This document shows, in pieces, positions 49,756 through 63,541 of a stretch of 64,000 nucleotides of DNA (the first letter of the stretch is position 1; every line of letters begins with the position of its first letter). The stretch covers positions 17,862-81,861 of the forward strand of contig JAAAUF010000050.1 in the NCBI GenBank assembly GCA_015499985.1, read 5' to 3'. The DNA is from Haplosporangium gracile. Its lineage: Eukaryota; Mortierellomycota; Mortierellomycetes; Mortierellales; Mortierellaceae. The position numbers were made by a program, and so were the translations under genes. Below the pieces are notes generated by a model, which did no database searches, was not told the DNA's origin, and saw only the letters and a list, made by a program, of their open reading frames with translations.

Positions 49756-52700
49756 ATGCTCAACAGTCCTCACCAGTCACCTCCACTTCCGCCACACAAG
49801 GGCAGCGCTACCCACCCTGCCCAGGTTGTCGACTTGACCCTCGAACAGCAAGTCCTCCTCGTGTCCCTCGAGGACGATCCTCAACTTGACCTCCAGCTTG
49901 GTCCTCGAGAGCCGGCCGAGGTCAAGGAGTTCATGGAAGTCACTGAGGTCAAGGAGGTGACAGTCAAAGACAACACCAAACCAAAAAGCAGGGCTGGCAG
50001 CATTGGCACTAGGAGCAAGGACGCCTTCTCTGCTATTTCCAAACGCTTCTCCCCCCCTCCCCGTCCCCAATCTCAATCCAGCTCCTCGCCCTCGACCCCA
50101 GCCCCAGCAACTACTCAACAATATACAGACACATCTGGTTCGATTGGTTCCACAGACGACAGTGGGTCGGTCTCTCATTCCTCTTTGACACAGGCTGGAT
50201 CCTTGTCTAGCTCACCCTTCAAGGACCACTCCCGTCACCACACCGACTCGGCAACCATTCCCCCCCAGCAACATAATCGACGCTCTCGTTCCTCCTTTAC
50301 ATCCTCGTGCTCAGCCTCATCCTCGTCCTCATCAACGTCGACATCCTCTTCCCCGTCATCCTCCGTCTTCTTCTCCCCCGCTGCCTTCTACACTTCGCTC
50401 TTCAGCCCCAAGCACAGCACGAGTAGTCACAGCCACAGCCACAGCCATAGCCATATTCATGATCAATGCAGCAGCGTTAACCCGCTATCCCCTACCTCTT
50501 CATCCAGTTGTTTCTCTTCATTGACGACAACTACGACAACGAATGGCGGAACTCTTCGATCGACTCCCCCTACCTCAGGAACTTTAAAAGCACATCGTGC
50601 GTCATTTGCTGAGCCAGGGAGTAGATCCCTCTTGGCTTCTGACAACACGTCGATTAATGAAATGGGGACTCCTATCACTCGCCAGACGCGATCTGCATCG
50701 TGCACACGTCTCTTTCCGATGTCGTCGCCTTCGTTCTCTTCGCTGGCAATGATGTCGTCGTTGTCGAGTGAAGGTATTCTTTCTTCAGAGTTGTTATCTA
50801 TTCCTGGAACTGGAAATCGTCCTGGATCTGCGACATGTCCAATCGATGAGCACCAGGCGGCTCTTCTGGCTCCTGGACTCTATCCGTCTCAGACCCCAAT
50901 CACAGCCATCACAGCCAGCCCGGATTCACCTCCACCTTCTTCCTCTTCCTCGTCTTCCTCCTCTTCATTGTCTTCAACCACAACAAAGTCAAAGACAACA
51001 GTAGCAACAATTGCACCCACAGTTGCCACCTCTGGAACATTAACAGGTATAACGACAGATACAACAACAACCACAATAACAGATCAAAGACCGAGTCCCA
51101 CTTCCGCTTTATCCTTCTTCCCCGTTTCGTCCCCTCCTTTGCCTTCTTCGTCCGCCTTGTTTCCTCCTTCCTCAACCACAATCTCCTCCTCCATGACCAC
51201 CTCTGCTTCTGCCTCTTCTTCTTCTTCACCATCATCCTCGTCCATGCTTCCTCCTCTCCCTCTCTTCCCTTCCTTGCCTCTCGGCTCCTCCTTCCATTCC
51301 TCCTCCTCCACCAATTCCTCCCCTTCGTCCTCCATCAACCAAAACCAGCCTCACCACCCACACCATCCACATCTTCCTTACTTTGACGATTCCCGAGACT
51401 CCTCTTCTTCTTCCTCCTCTTCCTCCTCTCTTTCTCTCTCCTCTCATTCTCGCTCGCACTCCCACTCTCTTCCTCCCACCTCTACACCTACTCACTCCTC
51501 ATCCCTATCATTCGCTACCTCCGCAATATCGACCATGGGCGTCTCTTCTCCCGCCCTCCACTCACACTTAGCGAGCCACGCAGCAGCACTCGGCTCACAC
51601 GGAACAGCAACCAGCACTGGCGGCGCCATGGCAACTTGCCAGCCTCAGCCTCATGCACATGTACATTCACATCACCCTTTTGCTCATTCTCATGGTGCAT
51701 CAGGCCTCTCATTCGAGGCCAGTGTTCAAGGGTTGGAGTTGAGTCTTCCAGGCAAAGCGAACTCAGCCCTGCCGATTGCCAACTGCAGCCGTTCGTTGAT
51801 GCCTCCAGCCTCACCTATGAGTTCATCTTTCAACTCTGACCCTGGGTTTCAGGGCGGCTCTCGTCGCAGTTCCAAGGACTCAGTGTAAGTTTATTATTAC
51901 CCTTGTATCTCATTCTCCATTGTACACTCCTCCTGATCCATCAAAGGTTTCAATGGGGGTTATTCAATCGTTGTTATTACACGCCCCTCCCCTTCTTTGG
52001 AGCCCCTACCCATCGATGCCACCGATACATTTGCATTACCATTGAGATACGGGTGGGGATGGGATATATATGCAAATCATGAAACGCCATTGGTTGGCTC
52101 TGAACGCGCGCGCTCTTTGTTGGATTCGGCTCGTTGTGTATTCGATTTAAGCAAAAACACATACCCTATGTTCTATACACCCCTTCTCCCTTCTGCCCCC
52201 TACTTTTGCATCCCTTGGACATTAACATTGCTTTTAACATTAATGCCGTCTGTCCTTGTTGCAACAAGGTCACGACCCTCGCTTGTAATCATTTGTTGGC
52301 CTTGCTTCTGCATTCTATTGTCCTGACTGACTAACTGATTTGTGTTAACCCTCGTTTTGTTATTTTTATTACTTTTTATATTGTTTCATTCATGTCTCCA
52401 TCCTCACCGCTGCTCATCAAACCCAATGTAAATGTATTTTTCAACGGCCTCTTCTTTTGTCCAACAGTGACTCTGTCCCAGGAGTGACACTGGATGTCCT
52501 TGTCGACCAGCTTACCATCCCCGACTACATCAACACCTTTGGTAAGTCCGGCTGCTTTTCTTACCCCTGTGCACGTTGCCACACCCTCTACTACTATAAT
52601 ACTGCCACTACTTAATTACGCCCTCTTATGCCTTGAGGGAGTTGTACGCAATGTAATGCACATGCAATGTGTGGTACCATCGATCCAAAAAGGAAGAAGC

Positions 52701-55700
52701 GAGACCACATATCACTCGTGATCGGGTGGATGCTTGCATAATTGCTCTCTCTCTCCCTCATCCTCTCTCTCCCTCTCTCATATCCACCATTCCTTCCCTG
52801 AGTGTTCGTATGAATTGGGTTTGAACTCTTCAACCTGGTTATGGTTCAACCCTTTTTCCTGCGCCTCTCTCCCCAACGTCTCCCTCTGTCACATCCCTTT
52901 TTTGACTTTGAGTGATCATGGTGCTTGCTCTTTCCTTTTGGGCAGCGATGGAATGAAAGGAGCCTGATCTGGCACCAACAAGAAGATCAACAACAACCAG
53001 CTACTACAAACAACACGACCTTTTCTTTTACAACCGTCGACCGTAGTGGTGGTTTCTTTGACTATCGTCCCCGTTTTGCTCTTTCCTTTGCACGAACTAA
53101 CCCCTTCATTTCTTTTTTCTCTCTGCCCGTCTGTCTTGTCTATTACTGCCCTCGCCTGCTCGCTCTCATGGTTGAATCACTCTTTTTCATTTTCCTTTTC
53201 ATTTCCCGAATGTCATTCTATCCTCCAACTCCTGTTTACCTACTCCTATTTTCCTACTTTCTGCTCCTGCTCCTGACTCTTGGCAACGCTCTCTTCGTGT
53301 CCCCTCTTGTTCCTTACCCCTTGAATTGTACCTTTCCTTTTTTCATACAATTCATACAACTGTATCGTTCATTTTTCATTTCCCTTTTCTTGACTCTCTG
53401 TTTTACTCATGCGTCCTTGTTCGTGCATGCGTGGTCCTCCCCTGAACATCTTGTTCTTTTTGTTAAACGGATGGTCAATATGATTCTGCGTCTTATATAT
53501 TTATAGAGCAAATCGCCCGCACGAAGGTCTTCCTCATGATTTATCGGAAATTCCTTCGACCCCGCGAACTTTTGGAAATGTTCATCGAACGATTCGAGGA
53601 GTTGGGCGAGTTTGTCGATGACGACGACGAAGAAGCCAAAAACACACGCCTCAGGTATGTCATCTGTGATGTGTCACCTGCCCGCCTTCTCCTTCCTTTC
53701 TTTTCTACATTGTCCAACCACTCTGCATTGTTGCTCATATTCATAGGCATGCAGCCTGCAGAATGCAAAGAAAAACCATACACTCCCAAAGACAGGTCAA
53801 AAACCAGGGGGGAGAAGGGGATAACAACGACGATTAACCAAAAATGTGCACTGACTTTGCCCTATAGGATCTGCGCATGTCTGTACTACTGGCTCAAACA
53901 CCACCCCAACGACTTGATCCACCGTCAGACAAGGCAGCGTGTTGCCTCCTTCCTTAGGGAGCGTGTCGCTCTCTTCCCATGCCTAAGCGAGATCTACTCA
54001 AAGCTGTTGCCGTTATCCTCCATCCACTACTTCAACACATGGCGCTGGCCCCAAGCTGACCACCACCCCGATTCAAGGAGCTCGTCGTTTTCAGGACCTA
54101 CTTTCAACGGATTGATCTCGGATGAAGATTCAGACTCTGGATTCTACGACGCCGCAGCTACAGCAGCCCATTCTGAGCAGAACATGGATGAGGACAGGGA
54201 GTGGGGTCTCTTTGACGAAGATGAGGCTGCCCCAGATGCGAAGGTCTCATTGACAATGGAGAGTCTGGCTGCGCCTTTCTCGCCTAGCAGTGTCGGAGCT
54301 ATCAGCATTGGAGCCAACACTGGCGCGAACGTCGGAAGCAATCCCAGCCGCCTTCAGGCTCCATCTTTCACCCAGTTGCCTCGCGACCGTCGCTCAAGTA
54401 CAGGATCTCTTGCCCATCACAACAGCTCTCCCTGTGGTATGGAAGCCTTTGTCGCCAGTCGTCGAGGCTCGGCTTCGTCGGTGTCGTCCAGTCAGAGTCA
54501 CACCCCCAGCAATCTTTTGGGACATGGAACTTCTGGTAGTTTTGCAGAGGGATACATGACCCCCCTTCAGCTTCAGCCTATGACCCCAATTCCGTTCATC
54601 AACAAGCGCAGCAGCAGCCAGGCGTATCGTCAAAAGGTCCAACAACAACAGCAGCAGCATCAACAACAACAGCAGCAAAGAAATGCATCGCCCGTGCCTC
54701 CGTTGCACCAAGCAATGGTCAACACTGGATCGAACGTGGCTCTGGTGTTCAAAGAGACTGTGGACGAGCCTGTTGGTGCTGGTGGCGTTCACCCACTTCA
54801 GGGAAAGGCAAACCCACTGCCCCCACCTCCCGTGGATTATCTGACAATGAATATGTCGTTTCTGGAGATCCCTGACGGCGCTATTGCTGCACAGCTTACT
54901 TGCATCGAGTTTCTGCTCTTCCGAAAGCTCAAGGTAACAATTCTTGCCCTATTGGTGCCGTAGAATGGTGGCGCATAAGTAAATTTTCGTGAGTATTTAC
55001 TGACAAGCTTATTTTTATGTTATTGGTTGATAAATAGCCAAGAGATATGTTACGCCAGGTCTGGAAGACGGGTAAAGGATCGGCTGCATTCCAGGCATGC
55101 ATCGCCCATTTCAACTTTATCTCGTCTTGGGTCGGTACTATGATTTTGTCACAGGCCAAGGTCAAGAACAGGGCCAAGATGATGGAGAAGTATATCTCCA
55201 TTGCCAAGGTAGCATATTTTGCTCCGCATAGCATATATTTACTCTGTGTGGTTACAGACGAACTTTATTGCCGTTATTTAACCGCCTTCGTCTTTACACC
55301 ATTTGTGATATATTAGCTCTTGCGCGACATGGGCAACTTCAACACGACGATGGCGATTATTGGAGCGATGAACACATCGTCCATTCATCGCTTGATGCAG
55401 ACACGTGAGCTACTGCAGGGCAAGGAGATCTGGATGACGTTCAAGGAACTCGAGCATCTTATGAGCTCTGAGCGCAGTTTCTTTGAGTACCGCGCTGCGC
55501 TTAAAGCCCAGAAGCTGCCGTGCATTCCCTACCTGTAAGATATCATATCTCCTTTTACTCAACAAATCGCCTTGTTGACAGGTGCTAAAAAAACGACTTA
55601 CGCGTCTTTTCTTCTATTTGCTCCATCAATAGTGGCGTTCATTTGGGAGACTTGTTGTCGATTAGTGAGGGCAATCGGGATTTTCGACAGGATGGATCGA

Positions 55701-55915
55701 TCCATTGGCAAAAGTTTTGTCTGTTGACGGAGGTGATCTCGACGGTAATGCACTTCCAGTCTGAGCCCTATATGATCCAGCCAGATCCCTTCATCTCTCG
55801 GGCCATTACGGACACCCACGTTTTGGACGACGAGGAGATGTATACAAAGTCTGTTGGTGCTGAGCCTGGGAAGCTGCATCACTCGAGAAGCTTGAGCAAG
55901 TTCAACTTTTTCTGA
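49756..55915 (+). CDS. Ras guanine-nucleotide exchange factor (CDC25 family)
   Basis: RasGEFs load GTP onto Ras-type GTPases at membranes. Exons are 49756-51884, 52468-52541, 53507-53654, 53868-54933, 55038-55208, 55317-55534 and 55633-55915, giving 1362 residues. Residues 1-709 are Ser/Thr/Pro-rich and disordered with a His-rich patch. The N-terminal REM domain starts about 715 ('VTLDVLVDQLTIPDYINTF', 'KVFLMIYRKFLRPRELLEMF', 'ACLYYWLKHH'). A low-complexity linker with polyGln (about 54640-54690) separates it from the CDC25 catalytic domain, about 1120-1360. Marks there are 'TCIEFLLFRKLKPRDML', 'ACIAHFNFISSWV', 'FNTTMAIIGAMNTSSIHRL', 'LPCIPYLGVHLGDLL' and 'INW-type DGSIHWQKF'. No SH3 or PH domain is evident. 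Confidence 0.9.
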
Positions 55916-56820
55916 ACTTGAAGATGAGCAGGAGGTGTATGAGTTGCTAGTTTTTTGTTTGGTGTCCGGAGGTTGTTGTTTAATGCCCTCCCTTTTTTCT
56001 TTTTCCTCTTACCTTGTACATAACGCTTCCATTTGATGCTGCCTTCCTCTTTTTTTTTGATACCCCATCGCCTCCTTTTTTTCCTTCTTTGGCAAGGCGG
56101 CTCAATCTGTATATACAAGGATGCCGCCTTCTTCTTTCTCTGTCAGTGCTAATGTCCCCTATGTCAACACTAGTTTCCTTCTGCTCTGCATATTCTTCTC
56201 TTCGTTTGTCACAACCTTGTTACCACAATGTGCATTTTAATGTTCTTCCTTTCAACAACTACCAGAACAAAAACACCAATAAAATATTCTTTTTCCCGTA
56301 AAAAGTTCTTACTAGGACTTGACTGAAGAACTAAGAAGCAGGGGGGTGAGCAGGGTAGTTGTGCGTCTTGAGTGAGTAAGGTAGAAGACAGAGCACAAGT
56401 CTAGATCCGGAGCCGGATTGTCTGAGTCCTGAAGCCACCAACCTTTCTCACCGCCACCAATATTCGAGATCCTTCCTTACTAATCAACCACTGACATAGA
56501 GACCATCAGAAATCTTCATAACAGTACGAATAGCACCCATTACCCTAGTCGATTCCTCAGCTTAGGCCATCTTTTCCAATACAACTACCTCTCGTCTTGT
56601 TACATCTCATCATTGGATTCAGCCGCCAAGGATCAAGGGGTAAACAAGGGAAAGGTAGAAGGAGTAAATGATTTATTGAAGTACGAAGAACAAAAAGGTG
56701 GGCATTGATGTCTACTTTATATATGAAGAAAGGAAGGAAGAAAACCAAATGGCGAAGGCTAAACAAAACGACGCGCGCGCCATTTTTTTAGCGATGTTGA
56801 TCAAAGAAACCCGTTTACAT
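55916..56820. other. RasGEF 3' region
   Basis: About 900 bp of T-rich then mixed sequence after the RasGEF stop. Only short unconserved open frames are present (for example 56557-56766). Confidence 0.35.
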
Positions 56821-56829
56821 TTCCGAAGG

Positions 56830-57800
56830 AAAGTTAGATCCGTCATCAGAAACTAATCGACTTGTAGCATCATCATTGGATTAAGCGCTTGTTGTGGCTG
56901 TTGCGGACATTGCAGGTGCTTTTTTGGCCTTGGGGGGGGGTTGTACCTCCCCTCGCGCTAGGGCCTAAACCCGGTAGGGTTGGCTTGAGAAGCATGTTTG
57001 ACCTTTGAATCGATGTTTGCTATTTGGGAATGGATGTGATGGCAATCGGACTGGAGTCGAGAGGTTGAAGGGCTGTAAGAAAGGTTCTGTGCGGATTAAA
57101 AGTGAAATAATCCATGTTAATCATGAAAGTACGAAATAACACAAATGGAAACAAACCGGGTAGAAACAGAAAAAAATATTTACCGGTAGTGCAAGAGGGG
57201 TTCTGGATCCATCTTTTTTGTCCTTAATATGGATCAAAACGGCACTTTTATTCCATATCCTCAGCGGCAGTGTCTCGCCTTGGTCCTGGAAGTCCCGCAA
57301 TCCATCTCCAAATGTAATTGTACTTGTGCCGAAATTGATCTTGCAGACGATCCAATGATTTCCATTAAAAAGGCCAACGGCGTAGTAGTAATTTGACCAA
57401 TAGATATATTCTCCTCCATCCTTGACCCGCCGTGATACCACATGAAGTCGTTCACGGTCATTGTACCAGCTCCAATACGCTTGACCATGCGTTCCCATTC
57501 TTTCATACATGCTGGTGTAATAAAGATAACGACATGAACGCCACATCTTCGAATACCATAGCAGCTGGCTTGTGATGATTAGAATCTCGGGTTCACGCGC
57601 AACGAACCATGCTCCCCCTTGCAGAGTCTTATACCGTCCAAGCAGCACTTCAGTGGACTTCGTCTATTGCTGTGGCGCCTCGTTCACTGGCCGCACGCTT
57701 GATGGTACACCGTTGGAGTTATCTCGAGCCAAGCTCAGAACAGATCGATGCCTCTCCTTTCATCCCTGAACAAGAAGTTCAACTGAAATCGATCAGGGCG
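56830..57800 (-). pseudogene. Decayed Ulp1-like cysteine peptidase (C48)
   Basis: Minus-strand frame 57648-57121 contains 'LLGRYKTLQGGAWFVAREPE', 'MWRSCRYLYYTSMYERMG', 'AVGLFNGNHWIVCKINF' and 'STITFGDGLRDF'. The pair HW...GDGL matches the catalytic His and Asp of Ulp1/SENP-type peptidases, which cleave ubiquitin-like modifiers. The frame is interrupted upstream by TAG at 57666-57664. Downstream, a possible tail ('SNDDATSRLVSDDG', ending near 56830) is cut by another stop. A catalytic Cys segment was not found. In early-diverging fungi such domains are abundant and often sit in mobile elements. Probably a relic fragment. Confidence 0.6.
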
Positions 57801-57959
57801 ATCTCATACATGCACCTGTGCCCAATTCCGGAGAGGGCACTTGCTACTCGCCGATTGTTTGCTCAAGTGATGAATCCGCATAATCGTCCGCCTTGTCTCC
57901 AACAATACAACCCTTTTAGCATCCGGTTACCTTTTGCATTGGTGAGAATCTAAATATTT

Positions 57960-59859
57960 TTTTTCCTATGTATGAAGTTGTGAACAACAACACAGTCCAT
58001 TAGTCTACCCGTCCCACTTTGTGAACAAGCGAGCATCAGCCTGCTGTACCCATAGATGTGCTTTGCTAATCTTTTCGTCCAGCCTTGCTTATATCTTATC
58101 CATATGTCACCTAAATGTTTTCTGTTTGTGTGTTTGCGGCCACTACCCCCCTTCTGTCTTTATTGCAAAAGATGACAAGCTTTGCTTTGAGGCTCGCCTG
58201 ACCTTGCTGTTTTCTGCATCTTATTAGCCAAACGTGTCCAGTCTCAGTACAAGAAACGTAGTCAATTATCAAATATTACCATTAATTCAGACGCGTTTCA
58301 GGCACAAATTCAAGTACCGAGAAGCAATAACCACGTCTACCGCTTTCAGAGTTTTTATTTTTCTACTTTGTCTTACCTTGTTGTGTGATTATGACCCCCA
58401 TAACAATGGTTAACCAGATTCAGTTGTTCGTTTGCTCAAATGACTTGATAATGCTCGATGATAGTAGTCGTGGTGGTTTGCAGACTTTTAGATTTCATTA
58501 TTTTTTTTGGCTGACTTCAACCAATAGTTCAAAAGGTTCGTTCGGGTGGTGGATCTTGCGAGACCTTGAGCGATATTTTTTGTTGAAGGGTCAACTTTTC
58601 ATGTATTTTTTTTTTTGCGACGTTTTGGCATGGTCAGCTCTGGCTACGTGAGGCATCATCTAGTGTACCAAATTGACCTGGAGACTCGACAAAGTCGATA
58701 TAAATAGAGCAAATGGCTTAACGGGGATGGGGGTTTATCTTGTATAGTTGCGCCTTTTTTTTTATATTTTTATTGTGAGAAAAGGTTAGCCGAGAGACGT
58801 AGATTGTGAGGGCAAGAAAGAACAAGAAGCAAAGATGTCATGCCCACTTGAGCTGAACGATATCCGCCCCGCCTCCAACATTTCTTGCGCGTGACTATGG
58901 TAGTATCGGGCGTAGCAATGCATGTGCCCACATCCTACCACTTTCTGGACCCGTGTGTATGCCCATGAACCATCATTGTTGGGTCTCCTTCCATATGGTT
59001 ATTCCAATGGGTCCTTTTTTAGTGTCTCTTTCCAACGATCCTCTTTTTACTCTGCCCGCCTGTCTATTTCTCCATCCCCCATTCAGCTCCTGCTCAAGGC
59101 TCCTCTGTGGTATAGTGCTTGTTGTCGAAATAAAATATGTCTATTTAAATATGCATGCGGAGCAAACGGCAAGATGGTTGTGAGGCCTGCAGATGGATAA
59201 AATGGTTCAAAGGTGTAACAATGGTTTCCCCTCAGGCTCTTTTGTCCGCTTTGCCCTGCCCTTCTTGGGACCAAATACAAAAGCACAGTCGGAGTGCGGC
59301 GATGGCTCCCATGGTTCAAATGATTTGTACGGTCCAACAAGGGTCAAAGTGTTACAGATTTGCTATTTATGTATGGCTCACACATAGATTTGAACATTCC
59401 CTTTAGCATATCTACGTACCTACATGTCATCCGCCGTAATGAGACCATGACCATGGCCCCAATTTTTTTAACTTGCCCTTCTCAGTCACTTGACCTGCAG
59501 CAAACACAAAAATCATGGTTAAGCATCTCTCTGCTTCCGATTTCATTTCTTTTTCTTCTTCTTCACTCTTCCCTTTCCCCCCCATCCTTCCCTTTTTTTT
59601 CTTCTTTATTCCCCCTTCCTTTCCTCCGCTTGTTTCTTTCTGATTGTTTCATTCTTCAAAGTCCACTCTTTCTCCTCTTTCTTCTTTTTATTCTTTACGC
59701 CCCTTTTTCTTTTGTTCACTGTCCCTGTTCACTATCCTTGTTCACTGTCCCTGTTCCTTTCCTTGCCACTACTCTTCTTCCTCCTCTCCATTCCACTCAT
59801 TCCCCCCTTACCCTCCCTTGACAGGAAAACACACAAACACACATAACATACACTCGACC
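57960..59859. other. Intergenic region before nudE
   Basis: About 1.9 kb. The left 1.4 kb is AT-rich with no conserved frame. From 59530 to 59820 it is an intense pyrimidine leader ending in CACACAAACACACATAACATA before the proposed nudE ATG. Confidence 0.4.
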
Positions 59860-62800
59860 ATGTCCGAAGAACTCCAAAGGTACTTTACTACCCTTACTTC
59901 ATCTCAATCTGACACACAGTCTCTCTTATCACTCTCATACACTTCGCCTTCTCCTTCATCACACACACCCTTCTTCTTCCAGTTCATCCTATTCGATACA
60001 TCCTTTTCCCTTACTTGTTGTTTCCCTTTAACCTCCGATATGAGCAACAACAAAAAAAGTTTGTTGCAAGCTTTTTTTTTTGCACTACCCCAATCACATC
60101 CTCTTCGTCCCACCCCGACTCCCCCTCACGACTCCATTTTGTTTTGTCATGACACACTCACTCAGTGGGGGCTGGTCCTTGGGGAGGGTAAAAAAGTAAC
60201 CACCGTAGTAGTAAAAAACAAGCAGCGACATAACAATAACAACAACAATAACAATGGTGCATAGTATTGGGATGTGGTGTGGTGTAGGTGCAAGCGTATG
60301 TGTGTATGTGTAGGTTCTGCTGTGAATAGGGATGTGGTTTGTCAGGAACACACTGACAAAACGACGACAACCAACAATAGCAGCAATAACAGCAGCAATA
60401 ACAGCAGCAATATCAGCAACAAAAAAAAGAAGCTCATGACTTTGTATCTCTTGTTGTCTATGTCCGTCAGAAGGACGTAGTTGCCACCTTTTTCCTGTTC
60501 TACTCCTCCTCTTCGCTTGTTCTGTCCATACTCCTTCTTACTCCTTGCTAAGACAACTGTGATTAACAACATAATGAATGAATGGAAAGCGTGCCATGGC
60601 AGTACACACATACACACCCGATCCACACTTTAGCTCCCATTGGGCTCTGCTCTCCTTTCCCCTCGCAACAACCTCTTGACCCTTCTGCAGTCTGCACACC
60701 ATACCGGCTTGGAGGTGCTTTCTACCTGTATGTCTCGGCTCCTGTTCTTCTCCTTCTCTCCCTCTCTCCCTCTCTCTCTTCGCGTCCCCTCCCCCCTCTC
60801 TTCCCCTGGGACGCCCACCCAGAAGGAATCACACTAGCTCACTTTCCGAGCTAATCTGACTGAGAGGCGCCTCTGCTTTTTACGCATTATCTTTTGGGGT
60901 TGGCTCGCATGGTAATTTTGTCTTTTTCGCCGAGGGACGAACGGGAAATGGAGAGTGAATTGAGTGGAGACACTTGGCTTACTTTTCCGCTCTCGACAGA
61001 GCGATGAAAAAAGCTCACTTTTCTTTATTGTTCAATACACTCCTTACTTTTTGTTATCGGTGCGAACGGTTCACCGTTTTCACCCCTCTCTTGCCAGTTT
61101 ACTATTCTCCCGTTGCTCATTCTCGGGCTTTTATTGTCCTATGTTGTCTTTATCGTCTGCTTGTTCCTCAGCCGAAATAAGGCAAGATAGAAGGCAGAAA
61201 ATGATCAATAGGTGTTGTATGAAAAGTGTGTGTATGAAAAGACACATAGTATTGAGAGGAAAGGGATTGCTACAACATAATGCCGAGTTCCTTCATGATC
61301 CAACATCCTCACAAAGTGAAAAGAGCGCAAAGGGACAAAAGAGAAAAGAGAGATGAGAAGATTATCTCTCTCTGTGTGTGCATGTATATCTGTGGGCGAA
61401 AAGAGTCCGTGTCCATTGCTCATAAAAATGGTGTTCGTGCGTCTGATAGCGTGGCATAGGATATTTTCAACGGGCAATCTGCACCCTGATGCAACTCTCG
61501 CTTACTTGTTTGCTTCCCTGTTACTCCTCTTTCACATTGCGTTTTCCTCAGACAGGCCACGCGGTATGAACATTTCTTTCTCCCTTGCTTCATACATTGT
61601 TCCAATGCATTGACGCTTTTATTCTTATTGTTACTGCAATGATTGATAGCTTCACAGGTGCTGCGGATGAGCTCGAGTACTTCAAGAACCTTGCTAGAAA
61701 AAACGAAGATGAATTGCTCGAAACCAGAGCCATGCTCGAGGACTTTCAGCTTTCGTCCCGAGAACTGGAAGAAGAACTGGAGAAGGAAATCGACTCCACA
61801 GAACGCAGATACAATGAGATCAGGATCAGGAACGAGGCCATGAAGCAGGAGGTCGAAGATTGGAAGGTAAACAAACGCCAGCCCTTGCATGCCAGATGAC
61901 GACAACGAACAAGAGCGGGCGGGCCACCAAACATATGCATGACCATTCACTTTTAGAATGCTGAGGCTGAATAGTGGTTGGTCCTGTGATGTAAACATCG
62001 ATAATGACTCGATTTTTGTCAGCTACTCCCACTCTTGTTTGTTTTTATCTTTTTGTACTAACAGGAGTAGGAGGATAAAGAAAAAGGGGGAGACCAAGGA
62101 TATCGACAAATGGTTGGGGGTGTTGTCGGAAATTAGCACTGTGCGAAGAAAAAAAAGATCTCCTATTTGGAGTATGACAGGTGATGTACCCGATCCTGAC
62201 GACTCATACTTTTTTTTTGTTTTGTTGACATCGTCGTTCAATAGGAAAAATATCATCAGGCAGTCAAGGAGTCGAATGCCAACATCAATCAGCTTTCTCG
62301 CCAGCTGGAGGTGCTCAAGCAGCAGACAGCTGAGTTTATCAAGACGAGGCGTGAACTGGAGCAGGAGAACGATCATTTGGAGAGAACGGAACGGTAGGTT
62401 GTTCTTGAATACGATACTCTTTCAAGTTGCGCCGCATTATGGTCATTGCTGTTTCACATGCCATTTGAAGATTTTGTGTCTTGTGCGACGCCATTCACCT
62501 TGGACTATAGACAAAGACGCATTCATGGTTCACGGACTAGCAGGTCATGACCATATTCAACTAACACTTGTTTCCCTGTTTACTCCGCAATCCTTTTTAC
62601 GCTATTTTGTTCTTGTTATGAGCGTAGTGCTGCCACGTGGTCGATGCAGGAAATCACGACCAAGTACGATGCCGCGGTTGAACGTGTGGCGATTCTGGAG
62701 AATGAGGTTTCCACCAAGGCCAGTCTCTCGGAGGAGGTCCAGAGATTGAAAGACGAGTTGCGAGGTAAGAAAACGACGCAGGAAAATTTCCACATCAAGA

Positions 62801-63541
62801 CGGGAGCTATGGTTTATTCTGTGGATATGAATGAGAGATAAGGACAGCATTTCCTAACTTCATAATTTGCTCCGCAACTTTCAACCCATGCTAGATACCA
62901 ACGTCGAGCTGGAAATTATGAAGGCGAACCAGAAAGCAGGATTGAATAGATTGAATAATACCTTGAATTCTTACAACGGCAGCACTTCTTCACTGGTGGA
63001 AGGGCAGTCTCCAAGGCCATCGATCGGAAGCAACTATGAGGCCATGCCGTCGCTCAGAGCGCGCCTTGCCAACAACAGTGCCCTTCAAAGGTCGGCGTCT
63101 CGACTTGCGTCTTCGGGATCGCCAGCGGCCAAAGCAGCAGCCGGAGTGGCTACAGGATCCGCGCCAGGCCATAGCCCTGTACAAGTCGTCCAAGACATGG
63201 TCGGCCGTGTCAAGTCTTTGGAGGCGCGTTTGGTTTCTTGCCGGTCGCTTGTGACGCCATTGTTGCAGCCACCTCCTTCATACTCGACTACCCCCAGCAC
63301 AGGACGCAATTCATGGCAAGGAAGTCAGACCAGCACCAGCACGACGGGATCGGACAGCACCCGCCTGGGATCGCCTTCAGCGACGTCACCCAGTTCGCTG
63401 TTGACCAGCCCCAAGGTCAGCCGGCGCACGTCATTGCTTCTTCAGCAGCATCTCCAACAACACCGTGAGCAGCGTGAACAGCAGAAACTTCGGGAACAGC
63501 AGCGCGCCATGGCTGTGGCCGAGTCAGCCATCGCAACCTAA
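59860..63541 (+). CDS. nudE: NudE-type dynein regulator
   Basis: NudE binds LIS1 and dynein and works in nuclear migration along microtubules. Exons are 59860-59879, 61650-61866, 62245-62393, 62628-62764 and 62895-63541, giving 389 residues. Residues about 10-165 form one long coiled coil: 'ELEYFKNLARKNEDELLETR', 'LSSRELEEELEKEIDSTERR', 'QLEVLKQQTAEFIKTRRELE', 'VAILENEVSTKASLSEEVQR' and 'LKDELRDTN', which is the NudE N-terminal signature. The C-terminal half is Ser/Thr-rich and ends in a Gln-rich helix. The first exon (MSEELQ) joins in frame to SFTGAADELEYF across a 1770-nt intron; its leader context is good, but an alternative closer start cannot be excluded. Confidence 0.85.
60374..60430 (+). 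repeat. AGCAATAAC microsatellite in nudE intron 1
   Basis: Imperfect AGCAATAACAGC units repeat four to five times inside the long first intron of nudE. Confidence 0.7.
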
